The notes under the pieces are model-generated. The model made no database searches and was not told where the DNA came from. It saw only the letters and a program-made list of their open reading frames with translations. Of a DNA stretch of 64,000 bases, positions 24,174 through 34,640 are shown piece after piece; position 1 is the stretch's first letter, and every line of letters starts with the position of its first letter. The DNA is from Malania oleifera (taxonomy: Eukaryota; Streptophyta; Magnoliopsida; Santalales; Ximeniaceae): contig NC_080422.1 in assembly GCF_029873635.1 (NCBI RefSeq), positions 3,576,001 through 3,640,000 on the forward strand, given 5' to 3'. The translations under genes were made by a program, and so were the position numbers.

Positions 24174-26153
24174 TGTAACGACCTGCTTGATTAACTGTTA
24201 TTTTTTTTTTTATATATATACTATAACAATTTACATACTATAATACCACATCATTAACTTAAGCAGCAAGAAACAGAAACTGAATAAACATAACCATAAA
24301 CCATTATATACAATACAAAACCAATACCACTCAATATCATAGTACTACATGTTTTCCCAATATACACATATATCTAAATTCCCCAAAATACGCTCAACTA
24401 GCTAGGGTAATACAAAAATCCTCCCAAAACATACTCACTTTGCTGACAGGGCACTACAAACGCCCCTCTATTTGTGAGCTTGATCTGCTCGTCTACCTGA
24501 ATCACCTGAAAAATGTTTCAACACTGAGATAAGCCAACGCTCAGTAAAATGAAATATGTTATTACTAGTGTGTGGCAAATGAGCTACTATATATCATGAA
24601 ATCTATTTTCATATAAACATGAATAGCTGAATGCAAAAGTACAGTGTAAATAATAAAATACACACCTCTTTCCATGTTGCTTAACATAGTAGTATTATAG
24701 GTTATAATTCAAAATACTTCTAGTGTTACATAAGTAGAGTCCTGTTTCTGTAAATCCGTACGTATGTAATGGTAACTGAAACTGTTCCCTGTGGCAATCT
24801 GTGTCATGACATGCCCCCTCATAACAAGGTTGTGCGGCCCGTAGGCTGGATTTACCTTGGCTGGCCAACCAGGAATAAATCACTGAACTCAGTCAATCGA
24901 CCTGCCCACCTCAACCTATATCTGGATGGGGAGCCTAACCTCTTCAAGGGCCTAGGTGGTCGACTTTACCACGTATTATCTAAATAAGTGGTTGCACTCA
25001 TAAAGTAACATAGTATCTGTAGCAATGGTACCGAGCTCTGGAGCAGCAAGTCCAATAGGGTCTGATATCATATAATATATATATATATATGATTTACCAT
25101 GATTCTGAAGTATTCGTAATAACCATGATGCTGCATAACTGTACTGTAATTCATATGTCATAATATTGAAAACTGAATAATCATAACACTGAAACTGCAT
25201 AATTATAATACTGATATTCGTGTAATCATGGTACTGAGATCTGTATAATCATGGTACTAAAATTCATAAAATCATGGTACTGAAATTCGTATAATCATAA
25301 TACTGAAATTCGTAAAATTATGAAACTAGCATTCATAAAACATATACCTGTACAATATTCATATTCACAAGCCCCACCATACATAAATACACAATTTTCA
25401 TAATTAAATAAGCTGTATAGTATTTTAAGAAATACCTAACATAACATATTTCCCTTACCTGACTACTGGAAAGCCCCTACAGAATACCAACCTAACACCC
25501 GCAAGGCCTCCTACAAAACACCCTAAAAACAATATATGCCAGAACATAATATCAGTATTTCTCCGCCTACATCATTTCCTATAACTATCATAAGGCCAAA
25601 AGGGGACTAAAAGGCCTTACCCTGAATTTGGGATGAATTTCAATTCTGTTTTCCCAACGATCCGCTTCGACAGGTTTGCAGAGAACTTCGCCAAGAGCGT
25701 CGTGGTAGTTTCGGATCGTCGATCCGGTGACTGGTGGGGCCGAAATCGAAAAGAGAAGGGAAAGGGAGATGTAGAGAGAGAAAGAGGAGAGAGAGAGGTG
25801 CGGTGAAAATGATAAAAATCTCGGGTTTCCTCTATTTATAGGGTCAGGTTCGTCAACGAGACACGTCACCTCGTCGACGAGCCCTTCATAAAATTCGTCA
25901 ACGAGACCCTGTATTCGTCGACGAAATTCAGAGCAGCCCGATCCATCTCTCGGTATTTTCTCGTTGACGAAACCCTGTGTTCGTCTACGAAATCCTTTAT
26001 ACCTTCATTGACGAAGCCCTGGAAATTTCTGAAATTTTCATTTCCCTCAAAATGCAATGTCGTCGACGAAGTCTACGACCTCCTTCTATTTTTATATCCA
26101 TTTTCTCTCCCTCTTATTATTATTAAAATGCTATTATTTTTCGGATCACTATA
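24174..26153 (-). mobile_element. Solo LTR, Tekay-like family (copy 2), inside the LINE
   Basis: A 1980-bp minus-oriented LTR from TGTAACGACC to CACTATA with target duplication CTAAT (24169-24173 and 26154-26158). The LINE reading frame resumes across the insertion (VNIRLTEVV). It has an inverted TATA box near 25829 and GTCGAC palindromes at 25847-26071. Confidence 0.93.
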
Positions 26154-26684
26154 CTAATATTCACTTTCATATATTTTGCTCAGAAGCCTTATTTAAATTA
26201 AATTTTAAAAGGTTATTTTTATAAAGAAAATCATTTTCCATACCCTCATTGGTTTACTTGAAAAATATTTTGAGAGGAATATCATACTCTACTGAGTTTC
26301 ATTTTTAAATCATTTGAGAGTGCATATTAGAGCTTTTATTGTGTACATCTCTATTTATCTGAAAAACATTCTTTTTGTATGCAAATTTTTATTATTGTTG
26401 TATTTCTAGCATGTGGTTAGAAGAGGATTGCCCTGGCCTGTAACGTGCATTAGATTAGTTCAAACCCGGTTAGGAGAACTAGGAGCACCGTCCTATAAGG
26501 TTTAGTTGTAGGTTGTGGCTCAGCCCCGAAATTTGAGTTGGGATTTACCTCACTCCGTAAAGAGAGGTTGTAACAGTGTCGCTCCACCTGGTAAGTGAGC
26601 AAAAGTAGTGGAATCATCTAAACTAGTGTGGCTTGAGGCAGGGAAGTAGGTAGGATTGACCAAACCTCGATAACAAATCCTCTC

Positions 26685-26691
<7 letters not shown>

Positions 26692-26740
<49 letters not shown>
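26692..26740. repeat. (CT)n microsatellite
   Basis: About 24 CT units in the 3' part of the SIRE-like LTR. Confidence 0.95.
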
Positions 26741-26743
<3 letters not shown>

Positions 26744-26929
26744 ACATTTAAATTCCACACTTTAATTTCCGCATGTGTATGAATTTTTATTTATTATCAT
26801 TCATATTTTTCATGCACGCTTTAATTTTTAAATAAAATTTAATGTGCTGAATCGGCGAAGTTTAAATTAGCAAAATATTTTTAAATCTCAATTCACCCCC
26901 CTCTTAGGATCATACTATAACTCTTATAT

Positions 26930-27588
26930 ATGTAGTAGGAATACTTAGTAGATTTTTGAGCAAGTCGGGTAGAGAACATTAATTGGAATATATGCTCTTG
27001 AACATGTAATGAAATATTTAGTTGGTACCAAAAATTGTGACTTGTTTTTTTTTTACTAAGTATCTTACTGTACTTGAAGGTTTTTATGATGCTGACTGGA
27101 ATACTTTGTCAGGTGATTCTCTCTTTACCACTGATTATATTTTTACTTTAAGTGGTGGTACTGTTAGCTTGAAATCTAAAAAACAAACAATAATTGCTAA
27201 CTCAAGTATGGAAGCTGAGCTTATTACTTTAACATCAGCTAACGAAGAAGCAAGTCGATTGAGATATATGTTGTATGAAATCCCATTTTGGAAAAAACCA
27301 ATATCACCTATCCTAATTAATTGTGATAATACTATTACAATTAGTAGAGTGAATAATTGTTATTATAACAGTAAATCTAGACTCATAAGAAGAAAACAAA
27401 GTACTATGAGATCATATTTGAGTAGTGACATCATTAATGTGAGTTATATAAAATCTTTTGAAAATCTTGCAAATCCATTAACTAAGGCCTTAGCAAGAGA
27501 AAGAGTATGGAATACATCGAGGGGGATGCGATTTGATATACCCAAAATATATTACCTACCTATAAGAGATCAAAGCGCAGCATTATGA
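26930..27588 (+). pseudogene. Ty1/copia RT end and RNase H remnant
   Basis: The segment starts with YVVGILSRFLSKSGREH, which follows the RT domain in copia polyproteins. Several stops come next, then a frame open from 27022 to 27588. This encodes RNase H with GFYDADWN, a GGTVSLKSKKQ stretch, SSMEAELITL and INCDNTITI, so the D-E-D catalytic residues are present. It ends with NLANPLTKALAR, the usual tail. It belongs to the copia element whose gag is at 16838. The polyprotein between gag and this point is missing. Confidence 0.85.
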
Positions 27589-27992
27589 GGGCAGTTACCA
27601 CACAAGTTAACCGCCTGACTGGAGCAATTGATGTTCGCCTTATAATAAGCAGAGCGATTCACGCCAATGAGGTAAGAACTGGTGCGATTCATGCCTGCAC
27701 CATAACTCGCCAATAAATGGCATTACACCCTTGGGTCAACCTCCTTCACTATAAATAGGGTTTTGGAGAAGAGGCTAAGGTATCTCATCCTAACACACTT
27801 TACTGTTGCATAAAAACCTCTCAAGCCCATCCCTTACTTACGCATCGGAGAGGTCCCTCGGAGTACACCCCAGGTCCTCCAAGCCACTTTTATTTGTCTC
27901 TTTTCAGATAGTCGTGATCAAGGATCGATTCATGAAGATTGTTCAATTTTTTACTACAACACGATTATAGCCCGTAAAATTATGAACCACGT
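27586..27992 (+). mobile_element. Possible LTR-like insertion in the copia 3' region
   Basis: Between the RNase H end and the copia 3' tail lies about 0.4 kb with direct repeats around CGATTCACGCC and a clear promoter-like TATAAATAGGG (TATA 27750-27757), then a GC-richer leader with GTCCCTCGGAGTACACCCC. This resembles an LTR promoter from another copia family. The motif ATGAGG occurs at both edges, but standard LTR ends were not found, so origin and limits are uncertain. Confidence 0.35.
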
Positions 27993-28550
27993 ATGAGGAT
28001 ACCCAACCCAAGGACTAGAGATCTTGTAATTGGGTACAATGGGAAGAACGAAACATATGCTGGTCGTAAGAAATACACTATTATTTTTTAATTCATCCTT
28101 ATGGTGTAAGTGCATTTATCCTATAACGGAGGAGGTTGACTTTTCAAAACTCTTAATGATAATATGTATCTCTTATGAGTGGGGTGTCTGACTTACAAAA
28201 GAACCTTTGACAAATTTCACCTATGTAAGCATGAGTGGGGCTGCTCTCTATGAGAATTGAGTTTATTCTCAAATATGCTCATGAAACCGAGATTAGCACA
28301 AGGCCGAAACGTGTTGGCTATTAAAGCTCATGTCAACACCTAAATGATTATGTGTAAGTAGTATTACTTTATTTCCCTCAAACAGTCATTTTTCAAGTTT
28401 AAGACCACTACTGACTCTGGAGTAAAGATAATTGTTCACTAAGTGAAGGTTCAATGCAGAGCACACCTTCATTATGCATTATCATTCATTTTTTATTGTT
28501 AAACTCTTTACATGCATGGTACATACATAATATTAAAATGAGGGGAAAAT
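27993..28550 (+). other. Copia 3' noncoding tail and polypurine tract
   Basis: Sequence after RNase H that includes TACCCAACCCAAGGACTAGAG-like text in the position of the polyprotein end, an untranslated stretch, and the polypurine tract AGGGGAAAA (28541-28549) just before the right LTR. Confidence 0.5.
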
Positions 28551-29171
28551 TTTTAGTTTATTTTAATATTTTTATTTTATTAATTATATTTTTAGTGTAT
28601 TTTAATATTATTATTTTATTTATTATCTTGGAAAAGAGCATGTACCTTGGATTGGGTTATGTATCTACATTTAATTAAGTCATTCATTCATGTATTTCAT
28701 AAATGCATAAGATTAATTATATAAATGTACCTTAAATCTAGGAATGTATCTATTTAATATGTACACATCTTATTTATGAAGTATATGGAGAATAAATGGT
28801 CATTTTGTGCCTATTAAGAGACCTTTAGCACAACATACCAATATCTTCTCTTCATTCTCATCATATCATCATTCTTTTGAGTTTAGAGAGTTTGACAAGC
28901 AAAAAAATGTATTTTTAGTGGAGCTTTTGACTCCTCCGTTTGTGCAGGAAAGAGTCATAAAATTCAAATCAGGTTATTGTATCTTGGGGAAGACAAGTCT
29001 TGAGGAGTTCTACTGCACCGGTTCATGGGTTAAACCAAAAATTGCAGAGGGTTTGAATCTTCTTAAAAAGAGCGAGATATCCTACCTCAACCTATTTGTA
29101 AATCATGTTTATATTTGTAATTTTATTTGTATTTAACTTTTATTGTTTTTATTATATTAGATTTCCTAACA
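28551..29171 (+). repeat. Right LTR of the copia element
   Basis: Aligns with 14018-16817 once the nested LTR there is removed. It carries about 70 bp not present in the left copy (around 28660-28740) and ends CCTAACA. Confidence 0.75.
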
Positions 29172-29608
29172 TTTAGGCCAACTCAAAGTAATTAATGCAC
29201 ACTTCACACAACTAGGTTAGTTTGCGAGCAACCACCTAACCTCTCTTACATCCCACATGCCTAACAGAATTCACCCTTCTAATAATTGTAACCATAATGT
29301 TGTAGGAGCCTATGGTGACCATGTAGCGAGATAAAAGAATCAACTAATAACATTTAACAATAGTAAAAGGTTTGATAAGTATAAGAATTCCTTTCATGTG
29401 GGACTTGTGTATTTTTTTTTTTTTTCTATTGAAAGTCCAATGGATTAGGGCTACACAATAGAAATGATCTATTTCCTATCTAATATCTCTTCCTAACCCA
29501 AATTCAAACTTAAAGGCCTATAACATAAAAGTGACAAGCTCCAATAATCAAAATTTCTCTTATAAACATGGACAATACTAAATTATTTATTGACAATCAT
29601 AATATCTT

Positions 29609-29651
<43 letters not shown>

Positions 29652-30057
29652 CTTTAAGCTAGTATATATAGCCCAAGCTAGTATACTAGTAATAGCTAAA
29701 TAATAGGAAACAAACACTGCCCCTTTATAAAATGGCTTGTTTTTATCATTGGCTTTTAACTATTATTTTGCAGTTGGCAAAGTTTGGCTCAAGAAGAAAA
29801 AAGGCTATAGCCTATTGGAGTGTAAAGATCCACCACTTTGCAATCTTGGAGTTGATATCTCAGGACTTCACAAGGGATTATTTTGTTACAAGGGATGGGA
29901 CTGCTTTTGAAACCATATTTTTTACAAAAGAAAAGAAGTTTAAAATTAAAAATAAAGTATTTCATTGTATCATTAAATTTTAAATTTGGTAAAAAAATTA
30001 GGAAAGAAAAAATGAAAATTAAGTACTTGTTACACAATATTACCAGACCATTAAAGG
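29172..30057. other. Unassigned sequence with a (GA)n tract
   Basis: A region between two transposons. It contains a (GA)n microsatellite at 29611-29649 and an 83-codon open frame at 29732-29983 with no recognised motif. Nothing supports a gene. Confidence 0.5.
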
Positions 30058-31380
30058 TGTGATAACCCCAAAAATGTATATACGATTATAACATGATAAT
30101 AACAATAAAATAATAAAAATGAACATTTAGTTAGTATCAATACGAAAGTGTTTTTCTGGATCCTTGATTTCATATTTGATGTTTAACAAATACCTCATCT
30201 AAGCGAGTGTTCACAAACTATTGCGACTTAATCGCTCCCTGGAGGTCGGCTTGATTAAAATGGAATTTCATAAGATAAACAAAATAGACGCCGAGGATGT
30301 AATGATTTAAAATAATAATAATAATAATTATTATTATTAGTAAGTAAATTAATTAAAAAATAATTAAATGGGAGTTTCGGCAAGCACTCTCATTTTTTTT
30401 TATTTCCGTCGCATGTAGCCCCATCATATCCCATACCTCCCATCCCAAGCCCATTCCTCTATTTTTTAAAAAAATTATTATTTCACCCCTCTTCTCATAC
30501 TTTTATAAATTCCATTTTCTTTCCAAAATTTTCAAGAGAATAATTAGTAGGTAGAAAAATTAGTATTAGATGGAGAATTTTTGTTATAATTAAAATTCTC
30601 ACTCACCCACTCTTTTCGATCTCATTTTCAGAGATATTCGTTGTGACCATCTTATAAGGTTAAATAAGAGTAAGTAAATTTTGATTATATTTGCTATTTT
30701 TCATAAAATTTTCTCGAGTTCATTTTTACGCATATTTAATTATACTAGTTTATCTTTAATATACTTGCGTTATTTTTGAGTTAAGAAATGTTCTAAACCC
30801 CTCGGATATTTTACATCATTAATTTCTATTCAAGAAAATATTTTTTACACAAAAATCGTGTAGCATGAGTTTATTTGTACGTTACATATTTCACGAAAAT
30901 ATGAGTAAAGATGACATAAGTTTATTTTTACGTTGTGTATTTCATGAAAATATGAGTAAAAATGAGATATTCATAACATTATTTTAATTGCATAAATTAT
31001 ATAGTAAGATGTTTTCAAAACCCCTTATGATTCAGAGGATGCAGAAAATTACGAATACTCGGTATTGTAACTTAAATTTTAAACGGATCAAAGTGCATTC
31101 ACACTGTTTACAAAATGATTATATATGGTAATGAATTTCTCCTGAGTGCACACTTGATTCCGGGAAAAGACTTAATAAAGAAAATCTCACTTAATGATGA
31201 TGTACGTTGATTTAGTTTGACTAGCCAACTAGTTAAGTTTAGTCTTCGGACCGCACAACCTTGTCATAGGGGTAAACATGAGTTACGATTAACAGGCCTA
31301 AGGAAGGTTTTTACAGTATATGTATATACATATATAATTACGCGTACAAAACTATAAATGATTTGAATGAAAAGTATATA

Positions 31381-32800
31381 TGTAGTGACCCGAAGAATAA
31401 TAGTATTTTAATAATAAAGAGGGAGGAAAATGGAAACAGGAACCGAGGGAGGCAGTAGACTTCGTCGACGACATTGCACTTTGGAGATAATAATAATTTC
31501 AAGAAACTTCCAGGCCTCATTAACGAATACAAGGGTTTCGTTGACGAGGGTTCTTTAGGACCTCGTTGATGAGAAAATACCGAGAGAAGAATTTGGGCTA
31601 CTTTAAATTTCGTCGACGAAGGGTAAGGTTCGTCGACGAAATTACTTAAAGACTCGTCGACGAGATGACGTGGCTCGTCGACGAAGCCCGCAGTATAAAT
31701 AGCCCCAAACTCATTTTAATCACAAAAAATCAACGCCGCTCTCTCTCTCTCCTACGACCTCTCCTCCATCTCTCTTCGATTTCGGCCCCGTTAGTCGCCG
31801 GATCGATGATCTGAGGCCACCACGACGCTCCTGGTGGAGTTCTCTTCAAGTCTACCGAAGCGAATCGTCGGTGGAACGAAGTTGGAATTCATCCCAAATC
31901 CATGGTAAGGTCTTTTATTCAGAATTTGAGTTTCCAGCAGTTGTGAGAAATGCAATAGACGTAGAAATAGTAATGTTTTGTTCTAGGATTTATGATTTTC
32001 AGGGTGTTGAGTGGAGAACCCTGCGGGTGTTGGACCCGTTACAGTAGGAGGGTTTTAGCAAAAATCAGGTAAAAGAAATATGCTATGCTAGGCAAATTTA
32101 GTATGATTTTTAGTATAGTATATATATTTATACCAAATTATTATTCACAGCATGAATTAATACAGTTTTACAGTTTATCCATTGTGTATCATATGTTTTA
32201 AATTACTGTGTGGCTTGAGAATATGAATATAGTACAGAGACATACTTTACAGTATTTTTCAAAGCTATGTTTTACAGAATATATAGACAGAGGAAGTATT
32301 TTACAGTAATCACAGAAATACTATGATTATACAGTTTTACAGTACCATGACATACATATTTACAGTTAATTACAGAAACACAGCTGATATAGATACAATT
32401 TTCTACAGCGTCATAGTTTATACAGTTATTACAGAATCATGGTAAAACAGATAGTTGTATATAAAGATGTATTATATAGTATCAGATCCTGTTGGACCAT
32501 ACAGTTACAGAACACGGTACCGTAGCTACATACAGTATATAAAGTGCAACCACTTATTCAGATAATACATGGTATAAAGGTTGATTGCATAGAGCCCACG
32601 AGTGGATAGGCTCCCTATCAAATATGGGTAGAGGAGGGCTGATCAGACTATGAGTATAGTGATTTATTCCTGGTTGGCCAGTTAGGGTAAATCCAGCCTA
32701 CGGGTCGCACAATCCTGTCATGAGAGGTTAAATCATGACACACAGTTATCCACAAGGAAGTTTATAGTTATTACTATGTTTATATAGGTTTGCTGAAACA

Positions 32801-32851
<51 letters not shown>

Positions 32852-33390
32852 TAGTATTTTGAGTAGAAACTTAAAGTACAAAAATGTTAAGCAACACGTA
32901 AAAGATGAAGATTTATATTAGTGGTATTGTACTTTACAGATTCAGTGATACATGACTATATAGTAATAGATTTTCACAATGTTGTAACTCATTTGCCACA
33001 CACTAGCAATAACATATTTCGTCTTACTAAGCGTTGGCTCATCCCAATTACTTTAACATTTTCAGGTGATCCAGGTAGGCGAGCAGATCAGGCTCACAGA
33101 TAGAGGGGCCTCAGTACTGCCCTGATATTAGAATGAGTATTTTGGGAGTATTTTTGTATAGCCCTAGCCAGTTGAGGATATTTTTGGGGAACAATCATAG
33201 ATGTATATCTTGGAAAAACAATTTAGCACTTTGTTATTGTATGTAATTATATATGACTATGTTTACTTGATTTCTGCTTCTCGCTGCTTAAGTTGATGAT
33301 TGGGTTTAATCTAGTGTGGTATCAGAGCATTTTAAATGTTATAGTATATATAAAAAAAAAAAAAAGCTAGTTAAATAGCAGGTCGTTACA
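31381..33390 (+). repeat. 5' LTR of the Tekay-like element
   Basis: TGTAGTGACC to GTCGTTACA. It has GTCGAC palindromes at 31462-31685, TATA at 31694-31701, a short CT tract at 31739-31751, a conserved leader block at about 31795-31910, and an (AT)n run at 32802-32848. Confidence 0.95.
31462..31701 (+). promoter_or_regulatory. GTCGAC palindrome array and TATA box of the 5' LTR
   Basis: Five perfect TCGTCGACGA sites (near 31462, 31610, 31630, 31654, 31675) and at least three variants (TTAACGAA, TCGTTGACGAG, TCGTTGATGAG) lie in 225 bp immediately upstream of TATAAATA (31694). The 3' LTR has fewer sites before its TATA box at 38585. Confidence 0.7.
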
Positions 33391-33695
33391 GTTTGATATC
33401 AGAGCCTAGGTTGCTAGGTTCTGTAGACTTTAGAGTGCAATGGAAGCAAAACCAGAGTATGGGAAAAGGACTTGAGGTCTGTTCAGTTGTCTGGATACGG
33501 GATTTTCGTGGTGGTTTCTGTGCTTTTCCTGGGGTGACGATTTCAGGAAAATCATAGTAAACTATTGTCGGGTTGTGTGTCTAGGTGACAGAACTGGATA
33601 TTAAGTTAAGGTCAGGGAAGGCAGTTAATTTTGAATTGGTATAGGATAGGTCAGTATAGGAGATGAGGTACTTAAGTGTATTTCTTGTTTTCAGG
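33391..33695 (+). other. Primer-binding site and leader of the Tekay-like element
   Basis: The primer-site-like text GATATCAGAGCC follows the LTR directly. The leader is untranslated and ends with a strong acceptor-like TTGTTTTCAG immediately before the gag ATG (33696). Confidence 0.75.
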
Positions 33696-34640
33696 ATGGA
33701 CCCAGGAAGCAGTGGCATGATTGTTAGGGAGGATAGGCTAGGACCTTCCAGCATAGGTGGAGGAGATACAGATGCTGTACTGCGTAGCGTCACTCAGCAG
33801 GTGATGGCTGAGATGACCAATAGCTCTAGGGAGCGTGGCTGTTCAATCGAGCAGTTTACGCGAATGAAGCCCCCATCCATTGCTGGAGGGGATGACCCGA
33901 TCGTAGCTGAAAATTAGGTCCAGGATATCGAAAAGACACTGGCTGTGCTTCCTTGTACGGATGAGCAGAAGGTTGTGTTTGCAGCATTTAATTTGACAAA
34001 AGAGGCGAAGCGCTAGTGGAGATCAGCGCGACTGATAGAGGAGCAGAGGCCGGTTCCAGTACCAGTGACGTGGGACCAATTCAAGGAGTTGTTCTTCGAG
34101 CGGTATTTCCCTACTATCGTTCGGAGCACGAAGGCTTAGAGTTTATGCATCTGGTACAGGGATAGATAATCGTATGCCAATACGCAGCTTGGTTTATCGA
34201 GTTGTTGCGTTTTGCTCCGCATCTAGCACCTGATGAAGAGAAAAAGGTAAGGAAGTTTGAGGAGGGACTGAGGCAGAATTTGTTTGAGCAGGTGATTGGC
34301 TTCAGAGCTCAGACATTTACGGAGGTTGTAGATAGAGCTGCAGTCATTGAGAGTGGTATACAGAGGGGTGTAGCAGCTCAGAGCCAGAGGAAGAGACTTG
34401 CGCCTCAAGGTTTTCAAGCTAACTCCAGTAGGGGTCCATGGAGAGGAGGTCGCGATAGGGGAGATCAGAAGCAGATGGCAGGACCTTAAGAGAATCAGGG
34501 TGCGTCGATCGTCCTGGTATGTCAAACGTGCGGGAGACGTCATCCGGGGTGTCGAGCAGGGAGCGATGTATGCTATCGTTGTGGGAGACCTAGCCACATG
34601 GCACATGTATGCCCAGGTCTGCCAGACCAGGTCCCAGCTC
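33696..34640 (+). pseudogene. Tekay-like gag and nucleocapsid
   Basis: The gag frame starts at ATG 33696 (MDPGSSGMIVREDRLG). Family motifs include FTRMKPPSIAGGDDP and TWDQFKELFFERYFP. The capsid continues to 34489, followed by a CCHC zinc knuckle [15 protein letters not shown] starting at 34571. Stops interrupt it at 33915, 34014, 34137, 34163 and 34487 (four TAG, one TAA). A one-base shift near 34135 changes the frame. Gag would form the particle and bind RNA; this copy cannot. Confidence 0.9.

Larger units (their letters stand above)
21375..26181 (-). mobile_element. 5'-truncated L1-type LINE, interrupted by a solo LTR
   Basis: A minus-oriented non-LTR retrotransposon flanked by the short duplication AGAAGC (21369-21374 and 26182-26187). 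Its 3' tail is the A-rich end seen as a T-rich run on the plus strand at 21375-21417. Without the nested LTR (24174-26153) it is about 2.8 kb. It begins within reverse transcriptase, so ORF1, endonuclease and the start of RT were never copied or were lost; such 5' truncation is usual for LINE insertions. Confidence 0.85.
19859..26930 (+). mobile_element. SIRE-like LTR split by a LINE (left edge approximate)
   Basis: A second, diverged LTR. Its U3 has the AACGGC(C/T)A repeats followed by TTTTGCCTATAAATACAAGCC-like promoter text (TATA at 20637-20644). Its end near 26900-26930 reads CAATTCACCCCCCTCTTAGG. Copia RNase H coding sequence resumes immediately afterwards. Removing the LINE (21375-26181) leaves about 2.2 kb, the same size as the sister LTRs. 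The left edge lies somewhere in 19859-19960 and could not be fixed. No target duplication was assigned. Confidence 0.7.
14018..29171 (+). mobile_element. Decayed Ty1/copia element carrying several nested insertions
   Basis: Related LTRs lie at both ends: 14018-16817 (interrupted) and 28551-29171. Both contain the text CTTGGAAAAGAGCATGTACC and GAATAAATGGTCATTTTGTGCC. Between them are a copia gag remnant (16838-17524) and the end of RT plus RNase H (about 26930-27588), with a polypurine tract (AGGGGAAAA) at 28541-28549. Protease, integrase and most of RT are missing. In their place lie two SIRE-like LTRs, a LINE and further solo LTRs. No target duplication was recognised. Confidence 0.8.

Noticed and set aside
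29732-29983. 83-codon plus-strand frame
   Set aside because: No recognisable motif, biased composition, and position between transposons; length is within chance for this window.
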